A DNA stretch of 64,000 bases from Microthrix sp041394405 (GTDB taxonomy: Bacteria; Actinomycetota; Acidimicrobiia; Acidimicrobiales; Microtrichaceae), in contig JAWKIF010000006.1 of the NCBI GenBank assembly GCA_041394405.1, positions 496,001 through 560,000 on the forward strand, given 5' to 3'. This document shows positions 50,845 through 59,753 of this stretch, one piece after another. The notes below the pieces were generated by a model that had not been told where the DNA came from, ran no database searches, and saw nothing but the letters and a program-made list of their open reading frames with translations. The first letter of the stretch is position 1. Each line of letters opens with the position of its first letter. The position numbers and the translations under genes are program-made.

Positions 50845-51273
50845 ATGGGTATGTGGGCGGATCTCAGGAGCATCAGGCGCTCGAGTCAGCAGCTGGCGGA
50901 GGCATCGGGACGTCCGTCATCCACGATCGGCCGCATCGCCCAGGTCCCCTCCGATCTGGCCTGGTCGGCCGAAGCGGCCGGCTTCGCCGCCACCCAGGCC
51001 CAGCAGCAGGCCGCCGACCATGGCGAGGCGATTCCGGGCGGCATCGCCGGCGAGGCGTCGCTGGTGGGAGGTTTCCGGGCCACCGGTGAGCTGGCCGGCT
51101 ACCTCCCCGTGGGGGACCTCACGCTGGACATCGAGGTACCCGGGCGGCCCCCGTACCGCCAGGACGTGCGCCTGGTGGTGCCCCACCAGCAACTCACCCG
51201 GATGACCAACGGCCGTCGGTTCCGCGTGCAGGTCGATCCCACCGATCCCGCCCGAGTGCGGGTCGACTGGTAG
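50845..51273 (+). CDS. Hypothetical protein
   Basis: The 142-residue protein has a helical N-terminal half with Gln- and Ala-rich segments, and a beta-rich C-terminal half (GDLTLDIEVPGRPPYRQDVR, then R-F-R-V-Q-V-D-P-T-D-P-A-R-V-R-V-D-W) that resembles a small beta-sandwich. It has no Cys and no membrane segment. AAAGGGGG lies before the ATG; a -10-like TAGAGT is about 57 bases upstream. No family is recognised. Confidence 0.6.
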   Translation: MGMWADLRSIRRSSQQLAEASGRPSSTIGRIAQVPSDLAWSAEAAGFAATQAQQQAADHGEAIPGGIAGEASLVGGFRATGELAGYLPVGDLTLDIEVPGRPPYRQDVRLVVPHQQLTRMTNGRRFRVQVDPTDPARVRVDW

Positions 51274-51277
51274 CGGC

Positions 51278-52372
51278 TCAGCGCCCGTTGGGCAGCGGCA
51301 TGGGTCTCACCGTGCTCTGGGGCGCCCAGAACCCTCGGGGGCACAGCAATGCGTCGATCAGGAACTCCATGGCTGGGGCATAGGACTCCCGCAACCGTTT
51401 GCCCTCCTCAAAGGCCACATCGAAGGGCACCAGCTCGAAGCCGTGGGCAACCAACTGGTCGTACAGCTCGCGAAACCGCCGCGCCCCCTCTTCGGGGGGC
51501 AACAGGGCCTCGGCCCGCCACGGGGCAAGGTCGGCGTTCGGGGTCAGTTGGCGGAACAGCACCTCGGCTCGACGCAGGAACCAGTACGCCGATCCGTTGG
51601 AGGCGCCGATGATCATCTGGGTCTGCAGCGCAGCGTCCGACAACAGGCCCAGCGCGGTGATCCAGTTCTGCCGGTGGTCGTGGCTGCGAAACAGCCGCAG
51701 CATGGGTGCATTGCCGTGCGTCTCGGCCACCGCGGTGGCCCAGCGCTCCCACTCGACGAATCGAGCATCCAGGTCGGCCGGGTTGGCGTCGGGCGCCCAG
51801 GCCATCACCAGGCTGGTGGGGGTGATGCGGTCGCCGGAACCATCGTCGATGGTCATCATCGCACGCTCCCGGTCGGAATACGCGCCATACAGGGTGGGGA
51901 GGTAGCCGATGACCAAGGCGGTGGTGATGACGCCGGAGAATGCCTCAACCAGAACGCCGAATCGGGGCACGACCTCGGTGGGCACCACGTCCCCGAAGCC
52001 GATCGTGAAGAACGCAACGCCCGAGTAGTACACGGAGTCGAGTAGCGAGTCGGCGCCCTTCAGGCCCCCGACGCCCGTCCAGACCATGCCGAAGCCCACG
52101 ACCTGCATGGCCACCCAGAGGGTCAGCATCTCCAGCAGCAGGATGGGGCCGAACGTTGCCAAGAGGCGCTCGCGGCCGGGCCGGTCCTCCCTCATGCGCA
52201 CGGCGACCCCTCGCACCAGCCGGAACGAGACCCGGGACAGGACGCGCGACGGCCATCGGTGCGCGTACTTGGAGCGCGAACTCGAGGTGGTCACCAGGGT
52301 GTTCACCAGGTCGACCAGGGCCAACGCCACCATCGCTGCGCCGGTCACCACCAGCATCACGTCGACGATCAC
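51278..52372 (-). CDS. Two-helix ion channel protein (Ion_trans_2 type)
   Basis: The 364-residue protein has membrane helices at about 5-25, 72-95 and 130-155. Between the last two lies the pore motif FFTIGFGDVVP, which matches the T-I-G-F-G-D selectivity filter of potassium channels. The large C-terminal cytoplasmic domain (about 165-364) has no RCK or cyclic-nucleotide motif that I recognise. It is likely a K+ channel or a K+-channel-like protein with an unknown sensor domain. Confidence 0.83.
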   Translation of the reverse strand: MIVDVMLVVTGAAMVALALVDLVNTLVTTSSSRSKYAHRWPSRVLSRVSFRLVRGVAVRMREDRPGRERLLATFGPILLLEMLTLWVAMQVVGFGMVWTGVGGLKGADSLLDSVYYSGVAFFTIGFGDVVPTEVVPRFGVLVEAFSGVITTALVIGYLPTLYGAYSDRERAMMTIDDGSGDRITPTSLVMAWAPDANPADLDARFVEWERWATAVAETHGNAPMLRLFRSHDHRQNWITALGLLSDAALQTQMIIGASNGSAYWFLRRAEVLFRQLTPNADLAPWRAEALLPPEEGARRFRELYDQLVAHGFELVPFDVAFEEGKRLRESYAPAMEFLIDALLCPRGFWAPQSTVRPMPLPNGR

Positions 52373-52406
52373 GTCTGCCCCGAAACCACCGGTTTCGCTC
52401 CGGCCC

Positions 52407-52832
52407 TCACGGCTCCATCACGACCCAGCCCCGACGCTGAAGCTCGGCGGCCAAGAGCTCGTCGGCGACATCGCTCAACGACAGGAGCGCCTCCTTGGCC
52501 AGCCGCTCGTCCCTGGTGATTCGGCGATGGGCGTCGCCCGGGTGTGGTGGGGCGTCGACCGCCTCCGATTCCGCTGGAGCGGTGCCGGCATGGGCCTCAA
52601 CCTCGGCCTCGAGCAGTTCGATCAGGGCGTCGGCCTCGTCCCGGGTGAACTTGCCGTTGGCCTGGCGCTGGGTGAGGTCCAGCGGCCCGCGGGCATCACG
52701 GAAGTCGCTGTGTCCGACCGAGTTCATCAGCTCCAGCAGGCGACTGAGCTGCCGCTGTCCCGCTGGGGGACCGGGAGACTGTCCGAAGGCCACGGGTCGA
52801 TCCTGCCACTTCGCCGAGCGGTCTGCAGTCAC
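52407..52832 (-). CDS. Small helical protein of unknown function
   Basis: The 141-residue protein has a region GQRQLSRLLELMNSVGHSDF followed by L-T-Q-R-Q-A-N-G-K-F-T-R-D-E-A-D-A-L-I-E-L-L-E, a pattern seen in small actinobacterial proteins where two helix pairs are linked by a T-x-x-E-A-x-x-L-I motif. The middle is acidic and disordered; the last 40 residues form further helices. GTG 52832 is chosen so the Q-R-Q-L-S-R-L-L segment is included; ATG 52727 would give 106 residues. Function unknown. Confidence 0.6.
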   Translation of the reverse strand: MTADRSAKWQDRPVAFGQSPGPPAGQRQLSRLLELMNSVGHSDFRDARGPLDLTQRQANGKFTRDEADALIELLEAEVEAHAGTAPAESEAVDAPPHPGDAHRRITRDERLAKEALLSLSDVADELLAAELQRRGWVVMEP

Positions 52833-52922
52833 CCTGGGTCGGGTACCGCACCCCGGTACGGATGGCGCGAGCTGCGAACGTGTGGGTCGCTCGGCGGGGG
52901 TGTGCTCTGGGACGATGTGGGC

Positions 52923-53957
52923 GTGCGTGCGGAGTCGGCCCCTCAACCAGTGCAGCTCACGGTGCGGGTGCCGCTCGGCGCGGCGGAGGAGTTGGAGGCC
53001 GTGCTGTGGGGCGGCCTGGCGTGGGCGGGGCCCGGGTCGGGTGGCGCTAGGGCGGGCGGCACGGGGAGCGGGGACCCGCCGGGTTCGGTGTGGCCCGACG
53101 GGGTGGAGGAACGACCGGCCGGCGACCAGGCGTCGCTCTGGGTGATCAGTTGGATTGATCCACCGCCCGCCGAGGCGCTGGACCGGCTGGCTCGGGCCAT
53201 GCAGGCGCGGGGCGCCGTGGTGGTGGCCCGAGCGGCGGTGGCCGCGGACGAGGGCGTGGACGCCTGGCAAGCCTGGGCCCGGCCCTGGCGGGCGGGCCCG
53301 TTCGTGGTCCGACCGCCCTGGCTCGATCCGCCGCCCGAGGGCCCGAGGGCCGGGACGGATGGGCGCGACCTGGAAATCGACCCGGGAGCCATGTTTGGCT
53401 CGGGTTCGCATCAGAGCACCCGCATGGCCCTGGAGCTGCTGGTCACGCTGGTCGAGGCGGGCGATGCCCTGGTGGACGTGGGCAGCGGCTCGGGCATCCT
53501 GGGTGTGGCCGGGGCACTGCTGGGCGCCGCCGAGGTGCAGCTGGTGGAACTGGACCCTCAGGGCGAGCAGGCGGGCCTGGCAAACGCCGCCCGGAACGGT
53601 GTGGCCGACCGGGTGCGATGGGCGGGCACCGATGCCTTCGCGTTGACGCCACCTGCGGCCGGTGGGCGCCGACTGGTGGTTGCCAACCTGTTGATCGGGG
53701 AGCACGAGGCGCTCGCTCCGGCGCTCCGCAGCCTGGCGGGAGCTGGGGGAACGCTGGTGCTGGCGGGCGTCCTGGAACGCCAGGTCTCGCGCCTGCTCGC
53801 CGGGCTGGGCCCCACCGCGCCCGTCGCGACCCGGCTGGAACCCTCGGAGACCGACCCGTCGGTGAGCTGGGCGGCGCTGGCGGTCAGGGTGGCCGGGGAC
53901 GTGACGGCTCCGCCAGGGGACACGGCTCCGCCCGGGGAGACAGCACCGTGCGGGTGA
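52923..53957 (+). CDS. prmA: Ribosomal protein L11 methyltransferase-like (PrmA)
   Basis: The product of about 344 residues has a weakly conserved N-terminal domain and a class I SAM-dependent methyltransferase C-terminal domain. Its PrmA hallmarks are AMFGSGSHQSTRMALELL, VDVGSGSGILGVAGALLGA (SAM motif I) and VANLLIGEH, where PrmA has N-I-L-A. GTG codons at 52902, 52917 and 52923 are all possible starts. The C-terminus has a Pro/Gly/Thr-rich repeat tail. It overlaps rsmD by 10 bases, so the two rRNA/ribosomal-protein methylation genes are coupled. Confidence 0.82.
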   Translation: MRAESAPQPVQLTVRVPLGAAEELEAVLWGGLAWAGPGSGGARAGGTGSGDPPGSVWPDGVEERPAGDQASLWVISWIDPPPAEALDRLARAMQARGAVVVARAAVAADEGVDAWQAWARPWRAGPFVVRPPWLDPPPEGPRAGTDGRDLEIDPGAMFGSGSHQSTRMALELLVTLVEAGDALVDVGSGSGILGVAGALLGAAEVQLVELDPQGEQAGLANAARNGVADRVRWAGTDAFALTPPAAGGRRLVVANLLIGEHEALAPALRSLAGAGGTLVLAGVLERQVSRLLAGLGPTAPVATRLEPSETDPSVSWAALAVRVAGDVTAPPGDTAPPGETAPCG

Positions 53958-54487
53958 TCGCCGGGTCGGCTGCGGGCCGACGCTTGGAGGCGCCCCCGGG
54001 GCCTGGCACCCGGCCCACCGGGGACCGGGTGCGGGAGGCCACCTTCAATGCCCTGGGCTCGCTGGGGGTGGTGGCCGATGCCAGCGTGCTCGACCTTTTT
54101 GCCGGCAGTGGTGCGCTGGGCATCGAGGCGTTGTCGCGAGGAGCGGCCTCCGCAACCTTCGTGGAACGGGATGCCCGGGCGCTTCGGGTGGTGCGGGCGA
54201 ACCTGGCCGCGACGGGCCTGGCCGACCGCAGCGAGGTGATTCGCTCCGATGCGTTGGCGGTGCTGGGTGCGGCGAATACCCGCTGGGACCTGGCCCTGCT
54301 CGACCCGCCGTACGCCTGGAACGACTGGGACCGGTTGTGGCGCGTGCTGCCTTCCGACTGGGCGGTGGTGGAGCGCGACGTTGAGATCGACGCCCCATCT
54401 GGTTGGCGGCTGCAGCGGGCTCGTCGCTACGGCGGAACCTGGGTGAGCGTGTTGCGGCGGGAGGCCGCAGCGCCGGGCCTCGGGTAG
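53948..54487 (+). CDS. rsmD: 16S rRNA (guanine966-N2)-methyltransferase RsmD
   Basis: The 179-residue protein begins RVIAGSAAGRRLEAPPG, then has RPTGDRVREATFNAL, LDLFAGSGALGIEALSRGA and the catalytic DPPY, all characteristic of RsmD, which methylates G966 of 16S rRNA. The GTG lies within the last codons of prmA. In most actinobacteria coaD follows directly; here a membrane protein gene and a broken acyltransferase intervene. Confidence 0.94.
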   Translation: MRVIAGSAAGRRLEAPPGPGTRPTGDRVREATFNALGSLGVVADASVLDLFAGSGALGIEALSRGAASATFVERDARALRVVRANLAATGLADRSEVIRSDALAVLGAANTRWDLALLDPPYAWNDWDRLWRVLPSDWAVVERDVEIDAPSGWRLQRARRYGGTWVSVLRREAAAPGLG

Positions 54488-54490
54488 GTT
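54485..54490 (+). promoter_or_regulatory. -10 element of the membrane protein gene at 54499 (leaderless-type)
   Basis: TAGGTT ends eight bases before the ATG, and overlaps the last bases of rsmD. Confidence 0.45.
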
Positions 54491-54498
54491 CGGCACTC

Positions 54499-56448
54499 AT
54501 GGGTCCTGCCGGAACAGGCCGCGAGGTCGTGGCCTCCGGCGACGACCCCTCCCCGGCCCGAGCGACGATCCAGGAGCGGCGGGTGGGCCGGCTGCTGGTG
54601 GGCCTGGGCGTGGTGCTCATGTGGTTGGTGGTCACGCGGGGCGTTCCGTGGCATCTGTTCGCCCCGGGCGAGTTCAGCGCCGACTTCTACGACGAGCAGG
54701 CTCGCGCCCTGCTGGCCGGCCATCTCGACGTGAATCCGGCGGTACCGGCCATCGAGGGATTCGACGTCAACGGCCGCACGCAGTTGTACTTCGGCCTGTT
54801 CCTGGCGATCGTTCGCATGCCGCTGGTGGCGCTGACCGACGCTGCCGTGGGGCGGTTGACGGGCCTGTCCATCGTCGTGGCCTACGCTGTGGCCTTGGAG
54901 GCCACCTTCCGCCTCGCAGTGGCGGCCCGAGCTCCGCTGAGGCCAGGCGCTGCGCCCCGGCCCGGTGACTGCTGGCGCATCGCCGCGCTGATGGCGGCCG
55001 TTGCCACCTCGCCCGCCCTGTTCGCCGGCGGCTGGCTGACCGTCTACCACGAGACCGAGATTTGGGCGCTGGCGCTGGGCATCGCCGCCCTGGCAGCGGC
55101 GGTTCGGTTGCTGTCGGACCCCGCCCCGCGCCACGCCCTTGTGGCGTCGGCTGCTGCGGCGGCCTGCGTGCTCACCCGGGTGACGGTGGGCCTGGGGGTC
55201 ACCCTCGCCGTGGCGTTGCTGGTGGTGGCCACCCTGCGGCATCGGCGTGCGGCGCTGATCGGCGCGGCGGCGACGCTGGCGGGGGGCGTGGGGGCGTTCG
55301 TGGCCGTCAACATGGCCCGCTTCGGCACGCTGTTCTCCATTCCCGTGGACCGCCAGCAGATGACCCTGCTCACCCCCGAGCGAGCCCAGTGGTTCGCCGA
55401 ACACAACAACAGCTTCTTCTCGCCCCAGTTCGTACCCTCCAACCTGTGGTCGTACCTGCGGCCCGACGCCGTGGCCTTCGAGCGGCTGGCGCCGGTGATC
55501 CGGTTCGGCCCCCACCCGGTGGAGCTGGGCGGGGTGGACTTCGAGAGCATCACCCCGACGACGTCGCTGACGGTGTCGGGCACGCTGCTGGCGGCGCTGG
55601 CGGTCGTGGGCCTCGTGGTCGCAGTGCGAACCCGTCGCTGGTTGTGGGTGGCCGTCGCGTCGGTGCTGTCGGTGGGTGGCCTCGCCAGCCTGGCCATCGG
55701 ATTCGTGGCCAACCGCTATCTCATCGATCTGTTGTTGCCGTTGGTGGTGCTGGCCGCCTTGGCCGTGTTCGTCGCCGGTCGGCCGGCGTGGCTGACCCCG
55801 CGCCGTGTGGTGGGGCTGGTGGGAGCGCTGGCGCTGTGGGGCATGTGGGTCAACGTTGCGCTGGGCATGTGGGCCGGGCAGGCCCGCAACCCTGGCTTCA
55901 CCGAGGGCAGGTACCGCCTGGACGGCATGGTGTTTCCGTCCCCGTCACCCGGGCTGGAGCGCCTGGACGCAGCGCAGCTGGTGGATCCACCGCGGTTCGG
56001 TCTGGTCGGCCTGGATCCCGCAGACGGCGATGCGGCGGGTTGCGATGGCGTGTACCTGAGCACCGTGGACGAGTGGTCGGCCCTGGAACTGGGCCCCGGG
56101 CGCGAGGTTGTGGGCACGGTGACCGTGCCATCGACCGACGATCCCCCGGCGCTCTTGGCCGCCCGCGACGACTGGTCGCTGACGCTGGACGGACGGGGAG
56201 TGGTGGCCTTCGGCCCCGCGGGTGCCCCGACCCGGCTCGCCCGAGTCGAGGTGGATCCGGGCGACCGGGTCGACCTGCGCGTGGTCGCTGATTCGGTCAC
56301 CACCGTGCGCAGCGTCCAGTTGAACGGCGAGCTGACGTTCCTTCCCGAGGTGGTGCTGGAGGGCAGCTCGCCGATGGTCAGCGATGCCGAACCGGCGGGC
56401 ACGACCGAGCTGTGCACGTTGATCGCCGAGCGACTGGGCGATCCGTGA
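54499..56448 (+). CDS. Large membrane protein, glycosyltransferase-like (family unassigned)
   Basis: The 649-residue protein has about ten hydrophobic helices between residues 30 and 465, with a first extracytoplasmic loop rich in acidic residues (GEFSADFYDEQARALLAGH). The loop resembles the Asp-containing loop of polyprenol-linked GT-C enzymes. The last 170 residues form a soluble, beta-rich, probably extracytoplasmic domain. A role in cell-surface glycan transfer is inferred. Its TGA overlaps the GTG of the next gene. Confidence 0.68.
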   Translation: MGPAGTGREVVASGDDPSPARATIQERRVGRLLVGLGVVLMWLVVTRGVPWHLFAPGEFSADFYDEQARALLAGHLDVNPAVPAIEGFDVNGRTQLYFGLFLAIVRMPLVALTDAAVGRLTGLSIVVAYAVALEATFRLAVAARAPLRPGAAPRPGDCWRIAALMAAVATSPALFAGGWLTVYHETEIWALALGIAALAAAVRLLSDPAPRHALVASAAAAACVLTRVTVGLGVTLAVALLVVATLRHRRAALIGAAATLAGGVGAFVAVNMARFGTLFSIPVDRQQMTLLTPERAQWFAEHNNSFFSPQFVPSNLWSYLRPDAVAFERLAPVIRFGPHPVELGGVDFESITPTTSLTVSGTLLAALAVVGLVVAVRTRRWLWVAVASVLSVGGLASLAIGFVANRYLIDLLLPLVVLAALAVFVAGRPAWLTPRRVVGLVGALALWGMWVNVALGMWAGQARNPGFTEGRYRLDGMVFPSPSPGLERLDAAQLVDPPRFGLVGLDPADGDAAGCDGVYLSTVDEWSALELGPGREVVGTVTVPSTDDPPALLAARDDWSLTLDGRGVVAFGPAGAPTRLARVEVDPGDRVDLRVVADSVTTVRSVQLNGELTFLPEVVLEGSSPMVSDAEPAGTTELCTLIAERLGDP

Positions 56449-57635
56449 ACGGCTCCCGGGGGTCGGCGCCGGGCGGCCCGGCTGAGGAACCCTTCACCCT
56501 GAGGTATCGACCGGAGCTGGACGGCCTGCGGGCGCTGGCGGCTGCCTTGGTGGTGGCCTACCACCTGGACGGGCTGTTGTACTCCCACGATTGGGGCATC
56601 ACCGGCGGTTGGATCGGCGTGGACGTGTTCTTCGTGTTGAGCGGATACCTCATCACCACCCTGTTGCTGCACGAGCGGGCCACCAGCGGCACCATCGCGC
56701 TGCGTCGATTCACCGTGCGGCGATTGGGCCGGCTCGTCCCGGCGGTCGCCCTGCTGGTGGTCGGGGTTGGGCTGGCTGCCCTCGCGTTCGGCTCGGAGGC
56801 GCTCGGCGACAACTATTGGACCGGCGCCATCGGGTCGCTGACCTACACCACCAACTGACTGGTGGTCCTGGGCCACGGGGTGGGGCCCTTTGGTCACCTG
56901 TGGACGCTCGCCATCGAGGAGCAGTTCTACCTGGTGTGGCCGCTGCTGGTGCTGGCAGTCACCCGGCTGGCCCCACCTGATCGACGATCGCCGGATGCCG
57001 CTCGCCCCGGCCGGTTTGGGGTGGCCGTGGGGCTGGCAGGCCTGTGGCTGTGTGTCCTCGCCTGGGGCGCCTACAACCTGGCCACCGACGCCTCGCTGGT
57101 GCGGCTGTCGTTCTCGTCGGACCTGCACGGCGCGCCCACCATGGTCGCCGGTGCCCTGCTGGCGGTGGCGCCCGACCCGCGGCGCCTGGGCCGGTGGGGC
57201 GACGTGCCGGCCGTCGTCGGTGTCGCCGTGGTGACCTGGCTCACCTTGGGGTACCGCTGGACCGATGCGATGCACAACAGCACGCTCTATCTCCCCATCA
57301 CGCTGGCCAGCGTGGCGCTGGTGGTGGGCGCCCTGTCCGCCCGTTGCGGCTTTGCTGCCCTGCTCCGGCTCCCGCCGCTGGTGTGGTTGGGTAAGCGCTC
57401 CTATGGCCTGTACCTGTGGCACTTGCCGGTCATCCTCTTGGTGCGCGAGCAGCTGGGGAGCGCCGTGGTGCCGACCCTGCCGGTGGCCCTCGTGGTGACA
57501 CTGGCCATCACCGAGGCGTCCTACCGGCTGGTGGAGTTGCCCGTTCGTCAAGCCGTTCGGGCCCGCGAGGGTCGGGGCTCTCGGGGCCCCACTCCGCCCG
57601 TCGACCCCATCGCACCGCTACGCTCGCCGACGTGA
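56445..57635 (+). pseudogene. Acyltransferase family 3 (OafA-like) interrupted by an in-frame TGA
   Basis: The frame from the GTG at 56445 codes for an integral membrane acyltransferase 3: R-P-E-L-D-G-L-R-A-L-A-A at the N-terminus, then GVDVFFVLSGYLIT, and after the stop FGHLWTLAIEEQFYLVWPLL. A TGA at 56856-56858 stands where the family usually has Trp (Y-T-T-N-[stop]-L), and the frame resumes without a shift. A single G-to-A change of TGG explains it. The rest appears intact, so the event is recent, or an assembly error. Sec is unlikely because the position is normally Trp. Confidence 0.8.
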
Positions 57636-58132
57636 CCACGGTGCTCTATCCCGGCTCCTTCGATCCCATCCACAACGGACACGTGGAGATCGTCGAGACC
57701 GCCTCCCGGCTCTTCGACCGGGTGGTCGTCGCCACCCTGCATAACCCGCAGAAGGGCACTGCGCTGTTCGATCTGGCCGAGCGGCGCGAGCTGATCGAGG
57801 CCAGCCTGGCGCACCTGCACAACGTCGAGGTCACCAGCTTCGCCAGCCTGGTCGTGGACCTGGCCAAGAAGCTGGACGCCAGCTTTATCGTGAAGGGGCT
57901 GCGGGCGGTCTCGGACTTCGAGTCCGAGCTGCAGATGGCACAGACCAACACGACCATCTCGGGGGTGGACACCCTGTTCATCCCCTCCGCCAGCAACCAT
58001 TCCTTTCTTGCGTCCAAGCTGATCCGGGAGATCGCCCGGTTCGGCGGCGACGTCACTGCCATGGTTCCACCACCGGTGGCCGAGCGGCTGCAAGCCCGTT
58101 TCGCCACGTCGAACGAGGAGACCCCAAGATGA
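57632..58132 (+). CDS. coaD: Phosphopantetheine adenylyltransferase
   Basis: The 166-residue protein has the CoaD signature Y-P-G-S-F-D-P-I-H-N-G-H near the N-terminus (nucleotidyl-transferase H-x-G-H), a VKGLRAVSDFESELQMAQ helix and the SSxxxR-like region SNHSFLASKLIREIA. It makes dephospho-CoA from 4'-phosphopantetheine. Its GTG overlaps the stop of the broken acyltransferase, and its TGA overlaps the ATG of the next gene (ATGA). Confidence 0.95.
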   Translation: MTTVLYPGSFDPIHNGHVEIVETASRLFDRVVVATLHNPQKGTALFDLAERRELIEASLAHLHNVEVTSFASLVVDLAKKLDASFIVKGLRAVSDFESELQMAQTNTTISGVDTLFIPSASNHSFLASKLIREIARFGGDVTAMVPPPVAERLQARFATSNEETPR

Positions 58133-58851
58133 CCGACGGAGTGAGCTTCGACGACGACTACGCGGACGACGACGCCTACGACACCCGCCCGCTGGCCTCG
58201 GGGGAGCATCAAGCGTACGTCGAGAGCGACTACAACGAACCGGGTGACGCCTATGAGGCCGAGGTCTTCGACGACCAGCCGCTGGACACCGCCGGGTACA
58301 CCATGCCCCGCACCGAGCAGCTGCTGCGGCGCGTCGTCGACCTGATCGAGACCGCACCGGGGTTGCCAATGTCGGCCTCGGTGCGGATCAACAAGGACGA
58401 GATCCTCGAGCTGCTCGACGACGCGGTGGCCCGGCTGCCCGACGAGTTGCGGGCCGCACGCTGGTTGCTGAAGGAACGGGACGAGTTTCTCGCCAAGACC
58501 CGACGCGACGGTGAGGAGATCATCTCCGATGCCAAGGCGCGCGTCGCCCACATGGTGCAGCGCACCGAGGTGGTGAAGGCGGCCGAACACCGGGCCCGCA
58601 CCGTCACCGAGGACGCGGAGGCCGAGGCCCGCCGCATGCACCACGAGGTGGAGGACTACTGCGACCAGAAGCTGGCCAGCTTCGAGATCGTGTTGGAGCG
58701 CATCACCCGGGCCGTCAGCGCCGGCCGCCAGAAGCTGTCGGCCACCTCCCTGGCCGAGGCCGCCCTGGCCCCCGAGGACGACACCCATTCCGAGGCGCTC
58801 TTCTTCGATCAGGACGCCATGGACGCCGAGCGTGAGCAGCAACAGCACTAG
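58129..58851 (+). CDS. DivIVA-like coiled-coil protein (cell division initiation)
   Basis: The 240-residue protein has an acidic N-terminus (about 60 residues) and a long coiled coil with regular E/R-rich heptads (about 75-200), including LIETAPGLP, then LLKERDEFLAKTRRDGEEIISDAKARVAHMVQ in part. In actinobacteria a DivIVA-like gene usually sits between coaD and the DUF177-rpmF-rnc set, which supports this assignment. It lacks the N-terminal DivIVA membrane-binding domain. It is coupled to coaD (ATGA) and overlaps the next start by 20 bases. Confidence 0.75.
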   Translation: MTDGVSFDDDYADDDAYDTRPLASGEHQAYVESDYNEPGDAYEAEVFDDQPLDTAGYTMPRTEQLLRRVVDLIETAPGLPMSASVRINKDEILELLDDAVARLPDELRAARWLLKERDEFLAKTRRDGEEIISDAKARVAHMVQRTEVVKAAEHRARTVTEDAEAEARRMHHEVEDYCDQKLASFEIVLERITRAVSAGRQKLSATSLAEAALAPEDDTHSEALFFDQDAMDAEREQQQH

Positions 58852-59389
58852 TCCCAGTTGGGCGGGCAGCGCGCCCGAGCGCCTGCTGGTGCCGGTGGCG
58901 GAGCTGAGGCGCCGGGTGGGCAACGTGGACGAGCGCGACGCCGAGGTGGCCCTGGAGGGCGCCGAGGTGGTGGGCACACGCTTGCCCCATGGCGCCACGG
59001 CACGGGTGCACCTGCGCCTCGAGGCGTTGTCGGACGGCGTGGTTGTGACCGGCAGCGCCGAGGGGCCTTGGGAGGGGGAGTGCCGCAGGTGTCTGGACGA
59101 CGTGGCCGGCACCGCCTCCGGTGACATTGACGAGGTGGCCCGCCCGCACCCGGGGGAGGGCGAACTGGCCATCGAGGACGACCGAATCGACCTGACCGAC
59201 GCCGTAAGGGCCGCAGTGGTCCTGGGCCTGCCCCTGGCGCCGCTGTGTCGGGAGGAGTGCCCGGGGCCCGACCCGGAGGGGCATCCGGTCAGCGTGGCGG
59301 CCGACAGGGACGACGGCCCCGAGGCCACCGACGAGGCACCCCTCGACCCTCGCTGGGCAGCCCTCTCCGAGCTGCACCCCGACCGCTGA
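58832..59389 (+). CDS. DUF177 (YceD) family protein
   Basis: The 185-residue protein has the DUF177 pattern: L-V-P-V-A-E-L-R-R-R near the start, a beta region ending G-E-C-R-R-C-L-D, and PLAPLCREECPG, with the Cys pairs that may bind zinc. In most bacteria the gene precedes rpmF and is needed for 23S rRNA processing or stability. The GTG lies inside the end of the DivIVA-like gene. Confidence 0.87.
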   Translation: MSSNSTSPSWAGSAPERLLVPVAELRRRVGNVDERDAEVALEGAEVVGTRLPHGATARVHLRLEALSDGVVVTGSAEGPWEGECRRCLDDVAGTASGDIDEVARPHPGEGELAIEDDRIDLTDAVRAAVVLGLPLAPLCREECPGPDPEGHPVSVAADRDDGPEATDEAPLDPRWAALSELHPDR

Positions 59390-59554
59390 ACGGTCCGTCA
59401 ACGGGCGGCGGCGCGCCGCGTCGCCGCGCCGCTGGCGATCCTGGGCGGCCCGCGAGGTGCATCGAGCGGCGCCCGGACGGTAACGTGGTCGGCCGCACGA
59501 CGAGCCGCATCCCCACCCCGATGCCCGGCTCCCTCCGACGAAGGTGTCTCCCCC

Positions 59555-59734
59555 ATGGCCGTTCCCAAGCGCAAGACCTCCAAGGCGAAGAGCCGCAGCC
59601 GACGGGCGTCCAACTGGCGCCTGGAGTCGGCCCCTCGGTCGTTGTGCGATCGGTGCCAGACCCCGAAGCGCCCGCACACGGTGTGCAGCAACTGCGGCTG
59701 GTACCACGGTCGTCAGGCCGTCGAGGTCGGCTGA
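59555..59734 (+). CDS. rpmF: 50S ribosomal protein L32
   Basis: The 59-residue protein begins AVPKRKTSKAKSRSRRA, typical of L32, and contains the zinc-binding pairs C-D-R-C and C-S-N-C-G. It lies 165 bases after DUF177. The usual next gene, rnc, is displaced 3.6 kb downstream by inserted genes. Confidence 0.96.
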   Translation: MAVPKRKTSKAKSRSRRASNWRLESAPRSLCDRCQTPKRPHTVCSNCGWYHGRQAVEVG

Positions 59735-59753
59735 CCGATCCAGCGTCGCCCGT

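Noticed and set aside
56856..56858. TGA in the acyltransferase as a selenocysteine codon
   Set aside because: The family has Trp, not Cys, at this position, and the downstream hairpin is no better than expected by chance in GC-rich DNA. A nonsense change of TGG is simpler.
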